Shown here one piece after another: positions 7,120-15,702 of a DNA stretch of 64,000 nucleotides. The DNA is from Rhodoligotrophos sp. CJ14. Lineage in GTDB: Bacteria > Pseudomonadota > Alphaproteobacteria > Rhizobiales > Im1. Where the stretch lies: assembly GCF_038811545.1 (NCBI RefSeq), contig NZ_CP133319.1, positions 1,731,516-1,795,515 on the forward strand, read 5' to 3'. Below the pieces are notes generated by a model. The model was not told the DNA's origin, made no database searches, and worked only from the letters and a program-made list of their open reading frames with translations. The position numbers and the translations under genes were made by a program. Within the stretch, counting starts at the first letter, position 1, and each line of letters starts with the position of its first letter.

Positions 7120-8391
7120 TTAGCGCTGCAGCCTGACACCGACCATGATGCGGTTTTCGTCGTAGTCGCGTGTACGGCCGGTGAGCGAGTAGTCGATGAA
7201 GCGATAGCTGCCGATCAGCGCGAGTTGCGGCGACAGCAGATAGGTGAGGTCGAACCCGGTTGTCCAGGTCTCTTCCTTAAGATCGATACCGATATAATCC
7301 TCGAGCGTGTAGCGGGCCATGAGCGCGCCCAGGAAATTATACCGAAAGGCGTGATCGAGCCTGAGGCCCACCGTGTAGTTCCGCGTCGCCGTGGCTCCCG
7401 TCACATTCGTCTCGCCTATGCTGCTGCCCGCATCGAGCGTGACCGCAGTGATCTTCTGTGGACGCCAGATCACATTGGCATCGAACCCCACGCCCTCCAC
7501 CACCTTCATCGCCAGATGGCGATAATCGCGGATTTCGTAGGTGAGCGCCGCCATGCCCGTCCAGATCGGATCGGGCGCGAACTCCGCACCGATCGCAAAG
7601 CGCGCGCCATCCGATGAGCGCTTGACCCCCAGGAATTCATCCGGCCGGTCATAGATCCGCGGCACATAAGCCGCCTCCACGTAAGGCGTGATGATCGGCG
7701 CGTCCTGATATTTGAGCCGCAGCTCGGCAATGGGCGCTGTATAGTTCAGATCCTTGTTGCGCTGCACGCTCCCGTCCGACAGTCGCACATCGCCGAACCT
7801 GTGCCAGCTCGTGCCCCCGCGCGCCGTGATGGCAAACCGCCCCCCGTCATAGGTGAGCCCGGCGCGTATGCGGTATATTTCGTCCTTGCGCGGATCGATG
7901 GCGTTGACCGGAATATCCGCCTGGGCCAGCCCTTCCTGCTGAAGCGTATAGCGCGCCTCGAAGAGGGCTGAGAAATCGCGATGCATGTCGAGCCGATAGC
8001 TGGCGCCGATATCGGCATTGTCGATATTCTGCCGAGACTCCTTCGCATAGAGCACGTGCTCGCTCTCCGCATGCACATTGAGAGCATGCCGGTTCCAGTC
8101 GCTGCGCAGATCGACCAGCGGCCTGAGGCGCAGGCCCACATCCGACTTTCGATCGGTCCGCGACTCCCGCACATTGTCCGTATAGACGCCGCCGATTTCG
8201 AGCGAGGGCTGCAGGATGAAGCTGCCAAATGTAATGCCCGTCGGCTCATAAGCTTTTGTGCTCGACACATCCGCGGCCATGACCGGCCCCGTCTGCGCGA
8301 CCGCCAGCGAAAGTGCGAACGCCACTGCCCGACAGAACCTGCGACCCGATGGAACCCGGCGCCGCGCTGCTGCCGGCTCGCCTGGGTTCAT
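7120..8391 (-). CDS. outer-membrane beta-barrel protein
   Basis: A 423-residue protein with an N-terminal signal peptide (RRFCRAVAFALSLAVAQTGPVMAA) and then alternating amphipathic strands to a C-terminal MVGVRLQR. It starts after the signal with the opening shared by the BBP2-type outer-membrane barrels that accompany exopolysaccharide genes in alphaproteobacteria: FGSFILQPSLEIGGVYTDNVRES. Function is unknown; a role in export or anchoring of surface polysaccharide is inferred from the neighbours galE, galU and kdsD. The ATG has GGGGAG 7 bases upstream. It is convergent with galU and divergent from kdsD. Confidence 0.82.
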   Translation of the reverse strand: MNPGEPAAARRRVPSGRRFCRAVAFALSLAVAQTGPVMAADVSSTKAYEPTGITFGSFILQPSLEIGGVYTDNVRESRTDRKSDVGLRLRPLVDLRSDWNRHALNVHAESEHVLYAKESRQNIDNADIGASYRLDMHRDFSALFEARYTLQQEGLAQADIPVNAIDPRKDEIYRIRAGLTYDGGRFAITARGGTSWHRFGDVRLSDGSVQRNKDLNYTAPIAELRLKYQDAPIITPYVEAAYVPRIYDRPDEFLGVKRSSDGARFAIGAEFAPDPIWTGMAALTYEIRDYRHLAMKVVEGVGFDANVIWRPQKITAVTLDAGSSIGETNVTGATATRNYTVGLRLDHAFRYNFLGALMARYTLEDYIGIDLKEETWTTGFDLTYLLSPQLALIGSYRFIDYSLTGRTRDYDENRIMVGVRLQR

Positions 8392-8571
8392 GACGCAACT
8401 CCCCGCTTTGCACTGGTTAACGCACGTCCGGATAATCTTTTGTTAGGGTTAAAATTGCGTTTACGGCTGGCGCCGATGGCATTGCCATGGCAAGAGCTGG
8501 GCCGACTTCCGTTGCGGCGGCGCGCTCAACGGGGTACATGGATGCGACTTTGACCAGGTTCCTGTTTTGTC

Positions 8572-9561
8572 ATGAATATCGACAGCCCCCATCCGCTCAT
8601 CACCTCGGCGGCTCTCGCCATCGAGGCTGAGGAACGCGGCCTGGCGGAGCTCAAAAAGGCGCTGACGGGGGAGTTGGAGCGCCCGTTCCTTCAGGCAATC
8701 GCCCTTATTGAGGATGTCTGCAAGGGCGGCGGAAGGATCATTGTCTCAGGCATAGGCAAGAGCGGGATCATCGCCCGCAAGATTGCCGCCACCCTTGCCT
8801 CCACCGGAACGCCGGCGCTTCATGTGCATGCAAGTGAAGCAAGCCACGGCGATCTCGGCATGATCACCGAGCGCGACGGCCTGATCATCCTGTCCAATTC
8901 GGGTGAGACGCCGGAACTGGCCGATCTCGTCGCCTATGCTAAACGCTGGCGGGTCCCTCTCATTGCCATCACCGGTGCCGCGCAGAGCACGCTTGCCCGC
9001 GCTGCGGAGGCGATCCTCGTATTGCCCGCGCACGAAGAGGCTTGCCCCCACGGTCTTGCGCCGACCACCTCCACCACCATGCAGGCGGCTCTCGGTGATG
9101 CCATTGCCGTCACCTTGCTCAGAAACCGTGGCTTCGGTCCGCAGGACTTCAAGGCGCTTCACCCCGGCGGCAAGCTTGGCGCACAGCTCTGCTTCGTCCA
9201 CGAGATCATGCACAGCGCTGAAGAGCTGCCTTTGATCGGCATCGATGCCCTCATGGCCGATGCCCTGGTGGAGATGACCTCGAAACGCTTCGGTTGCGTC
9301 GGCGTGCTGGACCCGGATGGCTGCCTTGCCGGCGTCATCACCGATGGCGACCTTCGCCGTCACATGTCGCCCGAGCTCCTGCAGCTGACCACCGCAGAGG
9401 TGATGACTCGCCACCCGATTACCATTGAGCCTAGCGCGCTTGCCTCCTCAGCCCTTGCCACGCTCAATGAGCGCAAGATCACCACGCTGTTCGTGATTGA
9501 AGAGGCGCGGCCCATCGGCATCGTGCACATCCATGATCTGCTGCGGATCGGCGTAAAATAG
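8572..9561 (+). CDS. kdsD: D-arabinose-5-phosphate isomerase
   Basis: Converts ribulose-5-phosphate to arabinose-5-phosphate, the first step to KDO of lipopolysaccharide. The 329-residue protein is a full-length KdsD/KpsF: an N-terminal SIS domain (GIGKSGIIARKIAATLASTGTPALHVHASEA in outline, with the active-site HGDLG and the SNSGET phosphosugar loop), the family motif ALHPGGKLG, and two C-terminal CBS domains (from about residue 205 and 270). The 180-base upstream gap is shared with the divergent barrel gene. The ribosome site is weak. It could alternatively serve a capsule rather than core LPS. Confidence 0.94.
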   Translation: MNIDSPHPLITSAALAIEAEERGLAELKKALTGELERPFLQAIALIEDVCKGGGRIIVSGIGKSGIIARKIAATLASTGTPALHVHASEASHGDLGMITERDGLIILSNSGETPELADLVAYAKRWRVPLIAITGAAQSTLARAAEAILVLPAHEEACPHGLAPTTSTTMQAALGDAIAVTLLRNRGFGPQDFKALHPGGKLGAQLCFVHEIMHSAEELPLIGIDALMADALVEMTSKRFGCVGVLDPDGCLAGVITDGDLRRHMSPELLQLTTAEVMTRHPITIEPSALASSALATLNERKITTLFVIEEARPIGIVHIHDLLRIGVK

Positions 9562-9628
9562 GCCAAGATGGCGATGCCGCGTCGATAGCCCCATCGCATG
9601 GCATAACCCGGTGCAGCCTGGAGGCGCC

Positions 9629-10156
9629 ATGGGCCAGAAGCTGACTGCCGAAGATGTCCGCAACCTGCTGCGGCTTGAGCCCAATGCCACATGCGGTGAG
9701 GTCCGCCTGACTTTCATCAGCAGACACAGTCTGGCGGCTCAGGCCCTTGCCGCACCCTTTGAGGCGCCGCGGCCGCTCGGCAGCGCGCTCTATTTCATGG
9801 TCGCGCCATCAGCCCCGGTGCGCCTGCACCGTATCCGCAACGATCAGCTCTACCACTACTATCTCGGCGATCCGCTCGAGCTCTTCCTCCTGCACGAGGA
9901 TGGCCGGAGCGAGCATGTGGTCATCGGCCCCGACCTCCGCGGGGGCGATCACGTGCAGTTCTTCATTCCCGGTAACACGTTCCACACCGCGAGACTGCTT
10001 GGCAGCGGCTCATGGTTTCTCGGAGCGAGCACCGAATGGCCTGGCGTCATTCCTGCCGACGTGGAGATCGGCGATGTGGATGCGCTCGCCGCTCGGCACA
10101 AGGACGTGGCTGATGTCTTGCACGCCATCGCCCGGATGCCACTGAATGCGCTCTAA
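9629..10156 (+). CDS. cupin family protein (DUF985)
   Basis: A 175-residue single-domain cupin. It shows the family pattern: LGSALYFMVAPSAPVRLHRI, then the cupin strands with WYHYYLGDPLEL-like DQLYHYYLGDPLELFLL, DHVQFFIPGNTFHTARLL and GSWFLGASTEWPGV near the end. ATG 9629 is preceded by GGAGG at 4 bases; an in-frame GTG at 9611 is less likely. The biochemical role of this family is unknown; yeast and bacterial members are annotated only as cupins. It follows kdsD by 67 bases on the same strand. Confidence 0.85.
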   Translation: MGQKLTAEDVRNLLRLEPNATCGEVRLTFISRHSLAAQALAAPFEAPRPLGSALYFMVAPSAPVRLHRIRNDQLYHYYLGDPLELFLLHEDGRSEHVVIGPDLRGGDHVQFFIPGNTFHTARLLGSGSWFLGASTEWPGVIPADVEIGDVDALAARHKDVADVLHAIARMPLNAL

Positions 10157-10183
10157 TCCGGCCCAGGACCAGCGCCAGGACAC

Positions 10184-10630
10184 TTACTCCACTGGCTCCA
10201 CCAACAGGTCCATGCCGTCCGTGGCCTTGACCCGCACCCAGCTTCCAGCCGGAGCATCCGGCCCCCTGATCACCCATGCCGTGTCATTGATCCATAACCG
10301 GCCGCGCCCATCGGTGATCGGATCCGTCAGCCTGTAGCGTTGGCCAACGAAGGTCTCTTGCCGGCGGTTGAGATTAGGCTGATCGCTCAACGCCCCCGGG
10401 CCGCCGAAATAGCGGCGGGCGATCAGTACAGCGATCACCGATAATGCGGCGAAGGCGACAATCTGTGCCTGCCAGGGAATGCTGATGACAAAGACGATGA
10501 GCCCGACGGCAAAGGCCGCAGCACCGATCCACATGAGGAACACGCCGGGCATCACCAGTTCCAGCGCCAACAAGACCGCGGCGAGGATCCACCAGCCCCA
10601 GACGCCGATCATGTCCATGAGTTCCGCCAT
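10184..10630 (-). CDS. NfeD-like membrane protein
   Basis: A 148-residue short NfeD protein: three to four N-terminal membrane helices (MIGVWGWWILAAVLLALELVMPG, then two more by residue 65) followed by an OB-fold beta-barrel domain (about residues 85-148, GQRYRLTDPITDGRGRLWI, WVRVKATDGMDLLVEPV). NfeD proteins partner with SPFH/stomatin-like proteins in membrane microdomains and quality control. The gene starts 10 bases after the stop of the SPFH gene, the usual arrangement. ATG 10630 was taken as start because it keeps the hydrophobic first helix at the N-terminus. Confidence 0.88.
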   Translation of the reverse strand: MAELMDMIGVWGWWILAAVLLALELVMPGVFLMWIGAAAFAVGLIVFVISIPWQAQIVAFAALSVIAVLIARRYFGGPGALSDQPNLNRRQETFVGQRYRLTDPITDGRGRLWINDTAWVIRGPDAPAGSWVRVKATDGMDLLVEPVE

Positions 10631-10640
10631 TCCCGGGCGC

Positions 10641-11717
10641 TCACTCGGTCGCCGGGCCAGAGGATGGCGTCGTCGGGCCGCCCTGCATGGGGCTCGAGAC
10701 TTGCGGCACAGCACCCGTCGACCGCCGCCTCGGGGCCGAGGCCTCTGCCCCGGTGCCAACCGGCCTTTGCCCGCCGCGTGGCGCTGGCCGCCCATCGCCA
10801 TCCCCGCCGAATGCCGCGCGCGTAAGCTCCGCGATCCCGCCGACCGCACCGAGAATCGATGTGGCATCCACGGGCATCATCAGCACCTTCTGATTGGGCG
10901 CCGAGGCAAGCTCACTCAGTGCATCCACGTATTTGGTGGCCACGAAATAATTGATCGCCTGGATGTTGCCGGTGGCAATCGCATCGCTCACCATCTGCGT
11001 TGCCTTGGCCTCTGCTTCCGCTGCCCGCTCGCGTGCTTCCGCATCGCGAAAGGCGGCTTCCTTGCGCCCCTCGGCTTCCAAGACCGTTGCCTGCTTCTGG
11101 CCCTCCGCGCGCAGGATCTCCGCAGCCCGCACGCCCTCCGCCTCGAGGATGCGGGCCCGCTTCTCGCGTTCTGCCTTCATCTGGCGCGCCATCGAATCCA
11201 CCAGGTCCCGCGGCGGGTTGATGTCGCGGATCTCGATCCGGGTGACCTTTACGCCCCAGGGATGAGTGGCCTGATCGACAACCGTGATCAGCCGCTGGTT
11301 GATCTCATCACGCTTGGACAGGAGTTCATCGAGATCCATCGACCCCATCACCGTCCGGATATTGGTGAGGGTGAGATTGACGATGGCATTCTCGAGCCCT
11401 GAGACCTCATAGGCGGCCTTGGCAGCATCGAGCACCTGGTAGAAGGCAACCCCGTTCACCTCGACCATGGCATTGTCTCGGGTGATCACCTCCTGGCTTG
11501 GAATGTCCAGCACCTGCTCCATCATGTTGAGCTTGGCACCGATCCGATCGATGAAGGGGACGATGAGATTGAGGCCCGGCTGCAGGGTCTTGGTGTAACG
11601 CCCGAAACGCTCGACGGTCCAGTTGGAGCCCTGCGGAATGACGCGAATGCCCTGGAAGATCGCCAGCAGCACCACCACCAGCAGCACCACGACGAAAATG
11701 GACAGCCCTTCGAACAT
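10641..11717 (-). CDS. qmcA: SPFH/stomatin-like membrane protein
   Basis: A 358-residue SPFH (band 7) protein: one N-terminal membrane segment (GLSIFVVVLLVVVLLAIF), the SPFH domain (about 25-185, QGSNWTVERFGRYTKTLQPGLN, VITRDNAMVEVNGVAFYQV), an Ala/Glu-rich coiled coil (about 190-260) and a C-terminal tail rich in Gly and Pro. Family members such as E. coli QmcA and HflK/C oligomerise in the membrane and modulate FtsH-type proteolysis. ATG 11717 has GGGGGAGA upstream. It precedes the nfeD-like gene in an operon. Confidence 0.88.
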   Translation of the reverse strand: MFEGLSIFVVVLLVVVLLAIFQGIRVIPQGSNWTVERFGRYTKTLQPGLNLIVPFIDRIGAKLNMMEQVLDIPSQEVITRDNAMVEVNGVAFYQVLDAAKAAYEVSGLENAIVNLTLTNIRTVMGSMDLDELLSKRDEINQRLITVVDQATHPWGVKVTRIEIRDINPPRDLVDSMARQMKAEREKRARILEAEGVRAAEILRAEGQKQATVLEAEGRKEAAFRDAEARERAAEAEAKATQMVSDAIATGNIQAINYFVATKYVDALSELASAPNQKVLMMPVDATSILGAVGGIAELTRAAFGGDGDGRPAPRGGQRPVGTGAEASAPRRRSTGAVPQVSSPMQGGPTTPSSGPATE

Positions 11718-11869
11718 GCGCAGTCTCCCCCGCGGCAAAGCAGTCGTACTCTCATAGCTTTACGCGCGAGAGTTGTCCACGCTGCCGGCACGGAGATGAA
11801 CCACAGCCGCTTCGCCATCCCCGGCTCGACCGGGCCCTCCAGGAGCCACACGGGCCTCCTGCCGCAGAC

Positions 11870-12964
11870 CTAGCGCCAGCCCTGCAGCTCATCCTCGATG
11901 ATGGTGGTGAGCATCTCAACCGAGATGTCGCTATCGTTGAGGCACGGCACCACGGAGAAATTCTCGCCGCCCGCCTCGTGGAAGATCTCCGCCGCCCCGA
12001 TCGCGATCTCCTCCAGCGTCTCCACGCAGTCAGCGGCAAAGCCTGGTGTGATGACGACCAGGTTCTTTGTGCCCTGACCAGGCAGATCCGCAATCGTCTC
12101 CGCCGTATAGGGCTTGATCCACTCGGCGCGGCCGAACCGAGACTGGAAGGTCATCACGAGGTCGCCCTCGCCGAGCCCCATGCGCTCGCGCAACAACCGC
12201 GTGGTCGCCGCGCATTGCTCATAATAGGGATCGCCCTTCTCGACATAGTCTTCCGGCAGCCCGTGATAGGACGCGATGATCTTGTCCGGTCGCCAGCTCA
12301 GGCTCTGCAGGTGGCTCTGCAAGGACTGCGCCAGCGCATCAATATAGGCGGGATGGTCGAAATAGGCGGGCACCGTGCGCAGCGCCGGCTGACGCCGCAG
12401 GGTCTTCAGCGCATCGAAGGCCTTATCCTGCACCGTCGCTGTCGTGGCCGCCGCATATTGTGGATAGAGCGGGAACAGCAACATCCTGTCGCAGCCCTGC
12501 GCCACCAGATGGTCGAGCCGCTCGGCAATCGGCGGCAGCCCATAGCGCATTGCCCAATCCACGACGATGCCTGGCACCCCCGCAAGGCGCTGTGCGACCT
12601 TTTCGGCCTGGGCGCGCGTCACCGTCTTCAGCGGACTCTCGTTGCGCGACCGGTTCCAGATCTTCGCATAGGCCTCGCCGCTCTTCTTCGGTCGCGTGCT
12701 GAGCACGAATACGTTGAGAATCACCTGCCAGACCAGCGGATTGACCTCGATGACCCGCCGGTCCGACAGGAACTCCCGGAGGTAACGGCGCATCGGCCAA
12801 TAGGACGTTGCCTCGGGCGTGCCCAGATTGACGATCAGAACGCCAATCTTCCCGGCATCCTGCACCCGGCTCTGGATATAGGGCAAGGCGCTCGCCGCTC
12901 CGCCCCCCGAGCGGGGCTGCTGTTCGGCAGCCTCCATCATCTCCATTTCACGTAACCGTGCCAT
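11870..12964 (-). CDS. hemH: ferrochelatase
   Basis: Inserts ferrous iron into protoporphyrin IX, the last step of protoheme synthesis. Ferrochelatase blocks are clear: KIGVLIVNLGTPEA at the start of the domain, YGLPPIAERLD, FPLYPQYAAATTA, the active-site ASYHGLPEDYVEKGDPY with its His, MTFQSRFGRAEWIKP, and FAADCVETLEEI with the conserved Glu. The domain begins about 40 residues in, so the start is uncertain: ATG 12964 was chosen, while ATGs at 12973 and 13006 are possible and none has a strong ribosome site. Confidence 0.95.
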   Translation of the reverse strand: MARLREMEMMEAAEQQPRSGGGAASALPYIQSRVQDAGKIGVLIVNLGTPEATSYWPMRRYLREFLSDRRVIEVNPLVWQVILNVFVLSTRPKKSGEAYAKIWNRSRNESPLKTVTRAQAEKVAQRLAGVPGIVVDWAMRYGLPPIAERLDHLVAQGCDRMLLFPLYPQYAAATTATVQDKAFDALKTLRRQPALRTVPAYFDHPAYIDALAQSLQSHLQSLSWRPDKIIASYHGLPEDYVEKGDPYYEQCAATTRLLRERMGLGEGDLVMTFQSRFGRAEWIKPYTAETIADLPGQGTKNLVVITPGFAADCVETLEEIAIGAAEIFHEAGGENFSVVPCLNDSDISVEMLTTIIEDELQGWR

Positions 12965-13134
12965 GCCCTGCATTAATGATTGCCCTGGCCAAAACGCAAG
13001 GGGCATCGCACTTTAGAACCGATCCAAACAGAACGCCACTGCGACATTGGGCGCAAAGGGACGGCATCGTCGAATCCACACCGCCGGAACCGCTCCGGCG
13101 ATGCTCGCTCTCTCAGCGATAGGTCGCTCTTCGC

Positions 13135-13212
13135 TCACCCGCCCCCGTACGGGTCGCCGCCGCCGCCATAGGGATCGCCGCCACCGTAGGGATCGCCACC
13201 GCCGCCATAGGG
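13135..13212 (-). repeat. tandem DPYGGGG-coding repeat
   Basis: Four units of about 18-21 bases (GGATCGCCGCC with CCATAGGG or CCGTAGGG on the + strand) encode the C-terminal DPYGGG(G) repeats of the FecR protein, ending just before its stop codon. Confidence 0.75.
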
Positions 13213-14250
13213 ATCGTCGGGGAAGAACCGATCCCGAATATCATCGAACGAGAACGGCATGTCTGGCGGCTCGAACCCGGGCTGCGGCACCACCACCGGA
13301 TCAGGATCCGGCGGCGGTTCTCCGCCACCACCCCCATAGGGCTCCTCGGTCGGGATGTTGCTGTCTTGAATGGCGTCGTCCCGCTCCTGCTCGAGCGGAT
13401 CTGTATTGGTGACCGGCTGATTGAACAGGTTCTGCTCACTCAGCGCGCCGCCCGTCTCGGTCACGTCAGACGGGTTGATGCCACGGCCCTGTGGTGTTGA
13501 TCTCAGCCAGGTGTCGAAATAGGCGAGCGCTGTCGCATCCAGCCGGAACGGACCGAGCGGTGCCGCCCCCTGATAAGGCACGCATACGGCATAGCCGGGC
13601 TCGGAAATCTCGACGCTGCGGCCGCCGCCCGAGACGACGATCCGCCCCATCTTGTCGAACGAGTTTCGGCCGCGCCCCGGCCCGCGCAATGCAACGAGGC
13701 TCGCGCTTGCCGGATCGAAGCGGACGCCGCTGCCGACACCTGCAGCCTTGCAGATCGCGACCGCATCCGACCCCACCGCCACTTCGCCCATGGTGCCGCG
13801 AATGCCGATGGTGGACGCCGGCGTCTTCAGAGACACATTCGACGGGTTCGCGGTGCCGATCTTTCCGGTCATGAACCGGAATGCGCCCTTGGCGATCGTT
13901 GCGGCGACCTTGCCTGAGCCCCGGTTGGGGTCATAGACGAATTCATCGATCGTGATCTCGCAGTTCTGGCCGACGGTGAACACGGTCTCGTCCACCAGCA
14001 GAATCTGCAGCGCCGATTGGCGGAGCGTCTCCACCACGTCGCCGCGATAGACATCCTCCTTGACCTGCGCCTGGCGCTTGTTCGCAGCCTGCGCGCCGGT
14101 GACATAGACCTGACCGCTGACAGCGGCATTCACGCCAACCCGGCTGGACTGCGCATAAGCCTCAAGCGCTGCGCCCGAAACCGTGTTGAGCAAGAGCCCC
14201 AGCGCGAACGCGGTGCGCGCCGCCTTGGGGGAAATCGGAGTTCGGCTCAT
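13135..14250 (-). CDS. secreted FecR-domain protein with Gly-rich tail
   Basis: A 371-residue exported protein. A signal peptide (ending LEAYAQS) is followed by a FecR domain, about residues 45-150: VSGQVYVTG, RGDVVETLRQSALQILLVDETVFTVG, the IDEFVYDP motif and FRFMTGKIG...LKTPASTIGIRGT. In other bacteria stand-alone periplasmic FecR domains occur with beta-barrels or CHASE2 cyclases and no sigma factor; no ECF sigma gene is present here. The C-terminal ~50 residues are low complexity, Pro/Asp-rich and ending in DPYGGGG repeats. ATG 14250 has GGAG 9 bases upstream. It follows the TPR/barrel gene by 13 bases, so the two form an operon. Confidence 0.88.
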   Translation of the reverse strand: MSRTPISPKAARTAFALGLLLNTVSGAALEAYAQSSRVGVNAAVSGQVYVTGAQAANKRQAQVKEDVYRGDVVETLRQSALQILLVDETVFTVGQNCEITIDEFVYDPNRGSGKVAATIAKGAFRFMTGKIGTANPSNVSLKTPASTIGIRGTMGEVAVGSDAVAICKAAGVGSGVRFDPASASLVALRGPGRGRNSFDKMGRIVVSGGGRSVEISEPGYAVCVPYQGAAPLGPFRLDATALAYFDTWLRSTPQGRGINPSDVTETGGALSEQNLFNQPVTNTDPLEQERDDAIQDSNIPTEEPYGGGGGEPPPDPDPVVVPQPGFEPPDMPFSFDDIRDRFFPDDPYGGGGDPYGGGDPYGGGGDPYGGG

Positions 14251-14263
14251 CTGCCTTGTCTCC

Positions 14264-15589
14264 TCAGAAGCTGAAGCGCTTCGTGAACAGGCCCTCAACG
14301 CTCCAGTTCTCGAAGTCCAAGTTCTTGATGTTTGAATCCTGATAGGTGTACGAGCCCGAGAGCTGGAAGTTCAGGTCTCCGATGGCCGGCGGCAGTTCGG
14401 CGGTGAACAGGTCCGCCACCGTCTGCAGCGGCGTGCCATAGGCGAGCCTTGCCTTCAGACGAAAATCATCGCGCGTGATGGTCGAGGAATAGCGCGGATC
14501 CGGCGCATCATAATCGAAGCTCCACAGCGTGAGCTGCGAGAGCAGATAGGTGCCCTTGCCCAGCAGCGTGAGGTTCGAAGCACGTCCCCACACACCATCG
14601 AAGGCGAAGCTCGCGACCTCCGCCTCCTTATCCACGTAATAGGCTTCGAGGCTGAAGGTGTTCCACTGCACCGGCCGCCAGCTGAAGCCGCCGCCCACAT
14701 CCATGCGCATCCCGTCGCGCGCGCTGCCCACGCTGCTCAGCGATGTCTTGAAATAGTCCTGGTCGACCACATTGACTTCGGCCTTGAGCGCCACATGCGG
14801 GCTTACGGCAAAGGCTAGCTCCAGACCGCCGCCGAATTCGTCGAGATAGTGGTCCCGGTCGAGCGTCAGCCCGTTATAGATGCCCTTGGGCGTGACCGCC
14901 ACCGGCCCGAAGAAGAAGGTGCCGCCCGCTTCGACCCGTCCGGACAGATAGTCCTGCTTGTCGAAGCTGAACTGCTCGTTCAGCCAGCCGCGCCCGTCGA
15001 AGAACAGAAAATCGCCATTGCCGGTGCCCAGCGAATGCTCAATGCGCATTCTGCCGGATGTATAGAACGCGGTATCGGCATCCTTGTCGATCTCGTTCGG
15101 AACGGGCACATCTTCAAACAGGATGACGTCGCTATCCGGCGCGAGATTGGGATTGCTGTCATGGCGAAGACCGAACGTCCAGTCGCCATAGAGCCGCGTC
15201 GGCTCATTGCGCGTGGTCGCGAGCTTGTAATAGCGCTCGACCTCCAGCCGCTGCGCGGCGCTCAGCTCTCGGGTGCGCAGAATGTTCAGCTCCCGAACCG
15301 CACCGTCCATGTCATCCAGCCGGTAGAGCACCATGGCATAGAACAACCGGACCGTATCCCATTCCGGCTCGAGCAGGAGCAGACGTTCGAGACTGCCGGC
15401 CGCCTGCTGCAGATTGCCTTCATTTGCCTCCTGCCGGGCATAGGCGAAGGACAATGCAAGGTTATCCGGGCTCTGTAAGATCTGATCATAGGTGATTGAT
15501 TGGGTCTGGGCTGTCACTTGCGATGGTGTAGAAGACACGACCAGCGCTAGCACCCCCGCTATACCCACGAGGTGCGCCTTGCTTTGCAT
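14264..15589 (-). CDS. TPR plus outer-membrane barrel protein (DUF560/Slam-like)
   Basis: A 441-residue exported protein. After a signal peptide (GVLALVVSSTPSQVTAQ) come TPR-like helices, about residues 35-130 (ALSFAYARQEANEGNLQQAAGSLE, LLLEPEWDTVRLFYAMVLYRL), then a 14-strand-type barrel with alternating aromatics to a terminal TKRFSF. This periplasmic-TPR plus barrel layout is that of DUF560 / surface lipoprotein assembly modifier (Slam) proteins, which move proteins to the cell surface; similarity in the barrel is by pattern only. It is in an operon with the FecR gene 13 bases downstream and is divergent from the CHASE2 cyclase gene, with under 120 bases between the starts. Confidence 0.75.
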   Translation of the reverse strand: MQSKAHLVGIAGVLALVVSSTPSQVTAQTQSITYDQILQSPDNLALSFAYARQEANEGNLQQAAGSLERLLLLEPEWDTVRLFYAMVLYRLDDMDGAVRELNILRTRELSAAQRLEVERYYKLATTRNEPTRLYGDWTFGLRHDSNPNLAPDSDVILFEDVPVPNEIDKDADTAFYTSGRMRIEHSLGTGNGDFLFFDGRGWLNEQFSFDKQDYLSGRVEAGGTFFFGPVAVTPKGIYNGLTLDRDHYLDEFGGGLELAFAVSPHVALKAEVNVVDQDYFKTSLSSVGSARDGMRMDVGGGFSWRPVQWNTFSLEAYYVDKEAEVASFAFDGVWGRASNLTLLGKGTYLLSQLTLWSFDYDAPDPRYSSTITRDDFRLKARLAYGTPLQTVADLFTAELPPAIGDLNFQLSGSYTYQDSNIKNLDFENWSVEGLFTKRFSF

Positions 15590-15702
15590 AGGCTATTATC
15601 TTTCCCCCTGACGGCTCCCCAAACCAGCCGGACTGCGTGCACATTACGGTGCGATCGAGTAATAATCCAATAGAATCACAAGGTACGCAGAACATTTTCC
15701 CA

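Noticed and set aside
13135..13340. CRISPR-like array in the short GC-rich repeats
   Set aside because: The repeats are in frame, contiguous and code for DPYGGGG; there are no spacers.
13135..14250. FecR protein as an anti-sigma regulator
   Set aside because: No ECF sigma gene nearby, no N-terminal cytoplasmic anti-sigma domain, and a cleavable signal peptide instead.
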